From assembly GCA_947631075.1 (NCBI GenBank), contig CANRJU010000085.1:1-9464 (forward strand): 9,464 nt of DNA. Reading direction: 5' to 3'. A model generated the notes under the pieces. It ran no database searches and had not been told where the DNA came from. It worked only from the letters and a program-made list of their open reading frames with translations. Below, one piece after another: positions 4,180 to 9,464 of the stretch. A program made the position numbers and the translations under genes. The number at the start of each line of letters is the position of its first letter. Position 1 is the first letter of the stretch. This DNA comes from an uncultured Lachnospiraceae bacterium. GTDB lineage: Bacteria; Bacillota; Clostridia; Lachnospirales; Lachnospiraceae.

Positions 4180-6075
4180 TTATCTCTTTTTCCCGGAAGG
4201 ACGGATCTTATTCGCCTTCTGGCCCTGGCGGGAAGGATGGATTTTTCTCGGCGGAATCAGACACTTAGGGCCGAAACCGATGAGATCCTCCCGCCCCGCC
4301 CGGCGCAGCGCCTCTTTCACGATCTCGTAGTTGGCGGGATCCCGGTACTGAATCAGCGCCCGCTGCATCTCCTTTTCACGGGGCGAGCGGGGCACATAAA
4401 TCGGTTTCATCGTCCGGGGATCCAGCCCCGTATAGTACATACAGGTCGATATCGTGGAGGGCGTGGGATAAAAGTCCTGCACCTGCTCCGGCATATAGCC
4501 CAGGTCCCGGACGTATTCCGCCAGCTCCACCGCTTCTTTCAGCGTCGAGCCGGGATGCGAGGACATGAGATAAGGCACCACATACTGTTTTTTCCCGGTC
4601 AGCCGGTTCACCCGCTCGTACCGCCTTATAAATTTTTCATACACCGCGTGCTCCGGCTTCCCCATGGCGCGCAGGACCGAATCGGACACATGCTCCGGCG
4701 CCACCCGCAGCTGGCCGCTGATGTGGTCGGCGCACAGCTCCCTCAAAAACGTGTCGTCCGGGTCGGCCATCACATAGTCAAAACGGATTCCGGATCGGAC
4801 AAAGACCTTCTTGACCCCCGGAATTTTCTTCAATTTTCTGAGCAGCGCCACATAGTCCTTGTGGCTCGCTCTCATATTCGCGCAGGGTTTGGGAAACAGA
4901 CACTGCTTTCCGGGACAGGCGCCTTTCTCGCTCTGCTTGTCGCAGGCAGGGCGCCGGAAATTACCGGTGGGACCTCCTACATCGTGTATATATCCCTTAA
5001 ATCCAGATTTAACCACCATATTTTGTGCTTCCCGAACAATGGAGTCATGACTTCTCACTTGGACAATCCGCCCCTGATGAAAGGTGAGGGCACAGAAGCT
5101 GCATCCCCCGAAGCACCCCCGGCAGCTTGTGATGCTGAACCGGATTTCCTGGATGGCGGGCACGCCTCCCCGCTCGTCGTAGGACGGGTGCGCCTCTCCC
5201 ACATAGGGATAGTCGTATATGTCGTCCATCTCCTGTGTCGTCAGCGGCTTTGAAGGCGGGTTCTGGACCACCAGCACTTTGTTCGGATACTTTTCCACCA
5301 GCGGCCTTGCCGAAAAGGGATCCGTATTTTCATACTGGGTCATAAAACTCTTTGCGTACGTCCTCTTATCCGCCTGAATTTCTTCAAAAGAAGGGAGAAA
5401 GACCGGGTCGTAGGCGCTCAGTTCTCCCTCCTTCATCCGGTAGACCGTGCCGTCCACATAAGTAATATCCCGAACCGGAATACCGGCGTCCAGCGCCTCC
5501 GCAATGGCCAGGATGCTCCGCTCTCCCATGCCGTAGGACAGGATGTCCGCCCCTGAATCCAGAAGAACCGACCGCTTTACCTTGTCTGACCAGTAGTCGT
5601 AGTGGGCCAGCCTCCGCAGGCTTGCCTCGATTCCGCCCAGAATAATGGGCGTCTTTTTGTAGGTGCGCCGGATCAGATTCCCGTACACGGTCACGGCGTA
5701 GTCCGGTCGTTTTCCCGCGACGCCCCCCGGCGTGTAAGCGTCCTTTTTCCGGCGTTTCTTCGCCACCGTGTAGTGGTTCACCATCGAGTCCATGTTGCCC
5801 CCGGAAATTAAAAACGCGAGCCTCGGCTCCCCCAGGACCGTTATGCTGTCGTCGCTCCGCCAGTCCGGCTGGGAGATGATTCCCACCCGGTATCCGTGGG
5901 CCTCCAGATGACGGCTGATAATCGCCGGTCCAAAGGAAGAGTGATCCACATAGGCGTCCCCGATCACATATACAAAATCACATTGTTCCCAGCCGCGACG
6001 CCTCATATCTTCCCTGGAAACCGGCAGAAATCCTGCTGCCCTGTCAGTCTGATTTTCCCTCTTTTTCGGATCCAT
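4180..6075 (-). CDS. ygiQ: YgiQ family radical SAM protein
   Basis: A 631-residue cytosolic protein of the YgiQ (UPF0313) radical SAM family, normal in length for it. The N-terminal region has the family's RGWEQCDFVYVIGDAYVDHSSFG block and the ISGGNMDSMVNHYT and GGIEASLRR blocks. The radical SAM 4Fe-4S ligands are C321-x3-C325-x2-C328, preceded by an extra C318. A second Cys group (C378, C387, C392, C398, with the LFPKPC segment) is also characteristic and may bind another metal or cluster. The last ~25 residues are very basic (HPSRQGQKANK then RPSGKKR). The reaction catalysed by this family is not established. The start at 6075 lies 32 nt inside the end of uvrC; a GGAGAGGG stretch is about 16 nt upstream, so initiation may rely on coupling. 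It is the last gene of the cluster and is convergent with the PBP-like gene, 28 nt apart. Confidence 0.94.
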   Translation of the reverse strand: MDPKKRENQTDRAAGFLPVSREDMRRRGWEQCDFVYVIGDAYVDHSSFGPAIISRHLEAHGYRVGIISQPDWRSDDSITVLGEPRLAFLISGGNMDSMVNHYTVAKKRRKKDAYTPGGVAGKRPDYAVTVYGNLIRRTYKKTPIILGGIEASLRRLAHYDYWSDKVKRSVLLDSGADILSYGMGERSILAIAEALDAGIPVRDITYVDGTVYRMKEGELSAYDPVFLPSFEEIQADKRTYAKSFMTQYENTDPFSARPLVEKYPNKVLVVQNPPSKPLTTQEMDDIYDYPYVGEAHPSYDERGGVPAIQEIRFSITSCRGCFGGCSFCALTFHQGRIVQVRSHDSIVREAQNMVVKSGFKGYIHDVGGPTGNFRRPACDKQSEKGACPGKQCLFPKPCANMRASHKDYVALLRKLKKIPGVKKVFVRSGIRFDYVMADPDDTFLRELCADHISGQLRVAPEHVSDSVLRAMGKPEHAVYEKFIRRYERVNRLTGKKQYVVPYLMSSHPGSTLKEAVELAEYVRDLGYMPEQVQDFYPTPSTISTCMYYTGLDPRTMKPIYVPRSPREKEMQRALIQYRDPANYEIVKEALRRAGREDLIGFGPKCLIPPRKIHPSRQGQKANKIRPSGKKR

Positions 6076-7927
6076 ATGTCACACTCTTTTCCCTCTCCTC
6101 AAAAAAGTCTATCACCGCTCGCGCCGACCGCTCGTTCATCCCCGGCACGCTCCTCAGCTTCTCAAAATCCGCCGCCCGAATCTCCTCCAGCGAGTCAAAA
6201 GCGCGCATCAGCGCCTTTCTCCGCGTCTCCCCGATGGTGGGGATATCGTCCAGAATCGAGTGGACCTGCCGCTTGCTGCGAATCTGCTTGTGGTACTCGA
6301 TCGCGAACCGGTGCGTCTCATCCTGAATCCGCGTGATCAGGCGGAACCCCTGGCCGTGGGTGTCAATGGGAATCTCCTCGTCGTGGAAGTACAGTCCTCT
6401 GGTCCGATGGCGGTCGTCCTTGACCATGCCGCACACCGGTATGGTTAAATCTAGTTTTAATAACACTTTTTCCGCCACATTGACCTGTCCTTTTCCCCCG
6501 TCCATGAAAATAATATCCGGCAGGTGGCGGAAGGAATCCAACTCGGTCAGCCCCTCGCGCCTGCTGTGCTCAAAACGCCTGGTGAGCATCTCCTCCATCG
6601 CCGCGTAGTCGTCCGGTCCCGTCACCGTGCGGATCCGGAATTTCCGGTAGTCATTTTTCTTGGCCTTGCCGCCCTCGAACACCACCATGGAGCCCACCGT
6701 CTCAAAGCCGTTAATATTGGAAATATCGTACGACTCGACCCGTGACAGCCCCGACAGTCCTAAAAGCCCCTGGATTTCCTCCATGGCGCCGATGGTGCGA
6801 GCCCGTTCTTCTTTTAACTTTTCCGCGTCTTTGGTGAGGACCATGAAAGCGTTTCTCTTAGCCAGCTCTAAAAGCCGTTCCTTTTCGCCCCGGCGGGGAA
6901 TCCGGAAATAGACTTTCCTGCCCCTCTTTTCGGAGAGCCATTCCCGTATGGCCGCGGCGTCCTCCACTTCCTCCTCTGTCCAGATCTCGCGGGGGATGTA
7001 GGGCGTCCCCGCGTACATCTGCTTGATAAAGGCGGACAGCACCGCCGCGTTTTCCTCGTCCTCCACGCCGGTAAGGTAGTAGTGCTCCCGCCCGATCAGC
7101 TTTCCGCCCCGGATGAAGAACACCTGCACCACCGCCTCGTCGCCGCCCCGCGCCATGGCCACGATGTCCCGGTCCTCCTGGTCCTCCGCCGTGATCTTCT
7201 GCCGCTCCGTCACCGCCCGGATGCTCTGGATCTGATCCCGGTACAGCGCCGCCTCCTCAAACCGCATCTCCTCCGCCGCCTGCTGCATCTTCTCCGTCAG
7301 CTCGCCGATGACGGACTTCGTGTCCCCCTGCAGGAATTTCAGCGCCTTCTCAAAATTCGCCCGGTACTCCTTCTGCTCCACATTTCCCTGACAGGGCGCC
7401 GGGCACTGCCCAATCTGGTGATAGAGGCAGGGCCGCTCCTTCCCCGCGTCCCGTGGCAGCACGCGGCGGCAGCTCCGCAGGTGAAACAGCCGGTTCGCGA
7501 GCTCAATCGTGTCCCGTATGGCCTTCCCGCTGGTAAATGGCCCAAAATATTTGTTGCCGTCCCGCTTCATCTGGCGCGCAAAAAGAAGCCGTGGATAGGC
7601 TTCCTGTATCGTCGCTTTCAGAAACGGATAGGATTTTCCGTCCTTCAGCATCGTATTGTAGCGGGGGGAATGCTCCTTGATGAGATTGCACTCCAGCACC
7701 AGCGCCTCCAGCTCGCTGTCGGTCACAATGTACTCAAACCAGGCAATCCGGTCGATCATGCGCTGAATCTTCGGCGTCACATTCCGGCTTTTCTGGAAAT
7801 ACTGGCGCACGCGGTTCTTGAGGCTGATGGCCTTCCCCACATAGATAATCTCGTCCGACGCGTCGTGCATCAGATACACGCCGGGCTTCGCCGGGAGCTT
7901 TTTCAGTTCTTCTTCCAGATTAAACAC
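6044..7927 (-). CDS. uvrC: Excinuclease ABC subunit C
   Basis: The nuclease of nucleotide excision repair, which makes both incisions around a UvrB-marked lesion. All parts are present (numbering from GTG 7927, 627 residues): GIY-YIG domain (about 8-95, with PGVYLM and IIYVGKA, and the SELEALVLE Glu segment), four Cys for the 4Fe-4S cluster (C153, C167, C175, C179), UVR motif that binds UvrB (about 205-240), RNase H-like domain with D401, D476 and the DETHRFA His (H539), and C-terminal helix-hairpin-helix DNA binding (about 560-610). Upstream in-frame ATGs at 7945 and 7939 exist. I prefer GTG 7927 because GAGGG (7933-7937) is 5 nt before it, the protein then starts like relatives (FNLEEELKKLP), and 7945 directly abuts a hairpin arm with no ribosome binding site. 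The 3' end overlaps ygiQ by 32 nt. No Firmicute LexA box (GAAC-N4-GTTC) was seen just upstream. Confidence 0.95.
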   Translation of the reverse strand: MFNLEEELKKLPAKPGVYLMHDASDEIIYVGKAISLKNRVRQYFQKSRNVTPKIQRMIDRIAWFEYIVTDSELEALVLECNLIKEHSPRYNTMLKDGKSYPFLKATIQEAYPRLLFARQMKRDGNKYFGPFTSGKAIRDTIELANRLFHLRSCRRVLPRDAGKERPCLYHQIGQCPAPCQGNVEQKEYRANFEKALKFLQGDTKSVIGELTEKMQQAAEEMRFEEAALYRDQIQSIRAVTERQKITAEDQEDRDIVAMARGGDEAVVQVFFIRGGKLIGREHYYLTGVEDEENAAVLSAFIKQMYAGTPYIPREIWTEEEVEDAAAIREWLSEKRGRKVYFRIPRRGEKERLLELAKRNAFMVLTKDAEKLKEERARTIGAMEEIQGLLGLSGLSRVESYDISNINGFETVGSMVVFEGGKAKKNDYRKFRIRTVTGPDDYAAMEEMLTRRFEHSRREGLTELDSFRHLPDIIFMDGGKGQVNVAEKVLLKLDLTIPVCGMVKDDRHRTRGLYFHDEEIPIDTHGQGFRLITRIQDETHRFAIEYHKQIRSKRQVHSILDDIPTIGETRRKALMRAFDSLEEIRAADFEKLRSVPGMNERSARAVIDFFEEREKSVTYGSEKEGKSD

Positions 7928-7932
7928 ACAAT

Positions 7933-7937
7933 CCCTC
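7933..7937 (-). promoter_or_regulatory. Ribosome binding site that favours the GTG start of uvrC
   Basis: GAGGG on the minus strand, 5 nt before GTG 7927. It overlaps the in-frame ATG at 7939-7937, the same arrangement as in yigZ. Confidence 0.55.
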
Positions 7938-7945
7938 ATTTCCAT

Positions 7946-8003
7946 GCTGTTTTATGCGCAAAATCTCTCACTTGTTCATGGCGCCAGGCCCTGATAAAAC
8001 AGC
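7946..8003 (-). promoter_or_regulatory. Perfect 10-bp inverted repeat between the HAD gene and uvrC
   Basis: On the minus strand GCTGTTTTAT (8003-7994) is matched by ATAAAACAGC (7955-7946), with 38 nt between. The arms end 18 nt before the preferred GTG start. GCGC inside both flanks can extend the pairing with a bulge. There is no T tract after the 3' arm, so this is not a normal terminator. It could be a processing site or a structure that shapes uvrC translation. Confidence 0.5.
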
Positions 8004-8017
8004 GTTCTCCTCTTATC

Positions 8018-8830
8018 TTACCAGTCTTTAATAAAGCGGTCAATCACATCGATCAGCCCGTCCTCGTCACAGGAGGGCGCTATGTAATCCGCTCTTTTCT
8101 TCACTTCCTCCTTGGCATTTTCCATGGCCACGCCCAGTCCGGCGTACTCAATCATGGAGATGTCGTTGAAACCGTCCCCGCAGCAGACCACCTGCCCCCG
8201 GTTAAATCCCAGCCGCTGAATCAGCTTGGAAATTCCGTAGGCCTTGTCGATCCCCAGCGGCATCATCTCCAGATAAAAGCCCTCCGAGCGGTACACCGAC
8301 AGGCGTCCCTCGTAGTCCGCCGCCGCCACCGGCTCCAGCTCCGCTAACCTCGACGGCTCCGCGGTGAGAATGCACTTGTTGACCGGGAAATTCAGCTCCC
8401 TGTGAAAATCCTTCGGCACATAGATCGGTATATCACACGCCTCCGCGTCCATGACTATGTAGGGATCGTCCTCCCACCCCGCTACAATCGAGCCATTGTG
8501 GTAGGTGAGAAAGCCCGTCCCGTGCTTCTTCGAGTAATCGTACAGCTCCCGGAGCATCCCCTCCGGCAGAGGAATGTCATAGACCACCTCTCCCGTGGCA
8601 AAATTGGTGATGTGGCCGCCATTGTAGGAGAGGACATACCCGCCGTACCGGTCAAGGCCGATTGCCCTGGCCTGGTGGCGGATTCCCTCCGTGGAGCGCC
8701 CGGAGGCGATAGCGATCTTGATGCCGTTCTCCTGGCACTCCATCAGGGCCTTTTTCGTCCGCTCCGTGATTTCCTTATTGGTATTTACAAGGGTACCGTC
8801 CACGTCCAGTACCATCAATTCATATGCCAT
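8018..8830 (-). CDS. Cof-type HAD-IIB family hydrolase
   Basis: A 270-residue cytosolic phosphatase of the haloacid dehalogenase superfamily, subfamily IIB (Cof/YidA-like), at the usual family length. Motif I is D9-V-D11-G-T (nucleophile and acid/base Asp), motif II is the Ser in IASGRS (S43), motif III is the Lys in GIDKAYG (about 196), and motif IV is GDGFND, which holds Mg. Between motifs II and III lies the C2 cap that selects substrate. Relatives dephosphorylate sugar phosphates, pyridoxal phosphate or flavin precursors, so the substrate cannot be named from sequence. The start is supported by GGGAG about 7 nt upstream. It begins 11 nt after the ftsH stop, so the two are very likely co-transcribed, and uvrC follows after a 90-nt gap that contains an inverted repeat. 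Confidence 0.93.
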   Translation of the reverse strand: MAYELMVLDVDGTLVNTNKEITERTKKALMECQENGIKIAIASGRSTEGIRHQARAIGLDRYGGYVLSYNGGHITNFATGEVVYDIPLPEGMLRELYDYSKKHGTGFLTYHNGSIVAGWEDDPYIVMDAEACDIPIYVPKDFHRELNFPVNKCILTAEPSRLAELEPVAAADYEGRLSVYRSEGFYLEMMPLGIDKAYGISKLIQRLGFNRGQVVCCGDGFNDISMIEYAGLGVAMENAKEEVKKRADYIAPSCDEDGLIDVIDRFIKDW

Positions 8831-8841
8831 CGTCTACTCCC

Positions 8842-9464
8842 TTACTCATTTCTATCTTTTGCCGGGATCGAAGCTGTCGCATCGACCGAAGCTTGCGCAT
8901 CGGCTGATGCTCCTGTTCCTGTCGCCGTCTCGATCAGCTTGCCATCCGCGTCCTTTTTCTTCAGGTGAATCCCCGTCTCCCGCTCAAAAATCTCCACAAA
9001 TTCCTTCCCGGTAATAGTCTCTTTTTCAATCAAATAGTCCGCTAACAGCTTGAGAACCTCGGTGTGTCCCTCTATGATATCCTTGGCCTTCTGATAGCAG
9101 TCGTCGAGTATCTTCATGACCTCCACGTCGATCTCGCTCTCCGTCTTTTCGCCGCAGTTGAGAATGGCCCGTCCGTCGAGATACCGGTTCTGAATGGTCT
9201 CCAGTCCCATCAGGCCGAATTTCTCGCTCATGCCGTACTGCGTCACCATGGAGCGGGCAATAGAAGTCGCCTTCTCAATATCGTTGGAGGCGCCGGTGGT
9301 CACGTCGTCAAAGGTAATCTCCTCGGCGGCGCGTCCTCCTAAGAGCGTCGTGATCTCCGAGAGCAGCTCGCCCTTTTTCATCAGGTACTTTTCTTCCTCC
9401 GGCACATTCATCACGTAGCCGAGCGCGCCCATCGTGCGCGGCACGATCGTGATCTTCTGCACCG
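8842..9464 (-). CDS. ftsH: ATP-dependent zinc metalloprotease FtsH, C-terminal part
   Basis: The last ~207 codons of ftsH; the 5' part, with the TM segments, AAA+ ATPase and HExxH zinc site, lies beyond the right edge. What is seen is the M41 peptidase domain: QKITIVPRTMGALGYV, then LLGGRAAEEITFDDVTTGASNDIEKAT, which supplies the third zinc ligand (Asp of the ASND segment), and the helical region with MVTQYGMSEKFGL. FtsH is a membrane-anchored hexamer that degrades membrane and short-lived regulatory proteins. The reading frame continues through the right edge; GTG at 9462 is an internal Val. The end is unusual: after GIHLKKK the last ~30 residues are a low-complexity Ala/Ser/Thr/Asp tail that ends in KDRNE. 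The downstream HAD gene starts 11 nt later. Confidence 0.96.
   Translation of the reverse strand, partial: VQKITIVPRTMGALGYVMNVPEEEKYLMKKGELLSEITTLLGGRAAEEITFDDVTTGASNDIEKATSIARSMVTQYGMSEKFGLMGLETIQNRYLDGRAILNCGEKTESEIDVEVMKILDDCYQKAKDIIEGHTEVLKLLADYLIEKETITGKEFVEIFERETGIHLKKKDADGKLIETATGTGASADAQASVDATASIPAKDRNE

Noticed and set aside
4237..5253. Long + strand open frame (338 codons) opposite ygiQ
   Set aside because: Antisense to conserved radical SAM sequence, with no ribosome binding site or recognisable motif.
7928..8017. SOS (LexA) box before uvrC
   Set aside because: No GAAC-N4-GTTC pattern is present in the gap.
7082..8347. Long + strand open frame (421 codons) opposite uvrC and the HAD gene
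   Set aside because: It lies antisense to two well-identified proteins, spans the gap between them, is rich in Arg, His, Leu and Pro as expected of a GC-rich shadow frame, and has no family pattern.

Overview
The window looks like the chromosome of a fairly GC-rich Clostridia bacterium, most likely a Lachnospiraceae-type Firmicute. The support is the clostridial class A PBP-like protein with a Cys-rich C-terminal tail, strong GGAGG-type ribosome binding sites, a tRNA without an encoded CCA end, and the style of the UvrC, YgiQ and FtsH proteins. The genus cannot be fixed from the sequence alone. Nothing here looks like a mobile element, prophage or CRISPR locus.

Layout, left to right. (1) Bases 1-315 hold the 3' end of a LacI/GalR-family regulator on the + strand, whose stop codon sits in a possible terminator stem. 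(2) Bases 316-661 are intergenic. They contain an AT-rich direct repeat, a near-consensus promoter, tRNA-Pro(CGG) with a very short leader, a clear Rho-independent terminator, and a weaker second hairpin. (3) Bases 662-1623 hold a minus-strand pair, yigZ followed by a small two-TM protein, with ATGA-type overlap. (4) Bases 1624-1817 are a divergent control region with two interleaved promoters and three imperfect ~29-bp tandem repeats that fall mostly in the predicted yigZ leader. (5) Bases 1818-4151 encode a full-length class A PBP homologue on the + strand. (6) Bases 4180-9464 are one minus-strand cluster, ftsH (partial) > Cof-type HAD phosphatase > uvrC > ygiQ, convergent with the PBP-like gene.

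The most unusual item is the 777-residue PBP-like protein. The whole bifunctional fold is recognisable (TM anchor, GT51 transglycosylase, transpeptidase, clostridial Cys-rich tail) and the frame is unbroken behind a good promoter and ribosome binding site. Key catalytic positions are nevertheless replaced in both enzymes: Gln for the first GT51 Glu, SxxH for SxxK, and QAG for KTG. It reads as a maintained pseudoenzyme, perhaps a scaffold or regulator of wall synthesis, and not as a decaying pseudogene. Other points worth a second look are the repeat-bearing yigZ leader, a 10-bp perfect inverted repeat directly before uvrC, and the uvrC/ygiQ overlap.

The minus-strand cluster combines housekeeping roles: membrane proteolysis (FtsH), a sugar-phosphate-type phosphatase, nucleotide excision repair (UvrC) and a radical SAM protein of unknown reaction (YgiQ). 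Spacing and overlaps suggest co-transcription, not one shared pathway.
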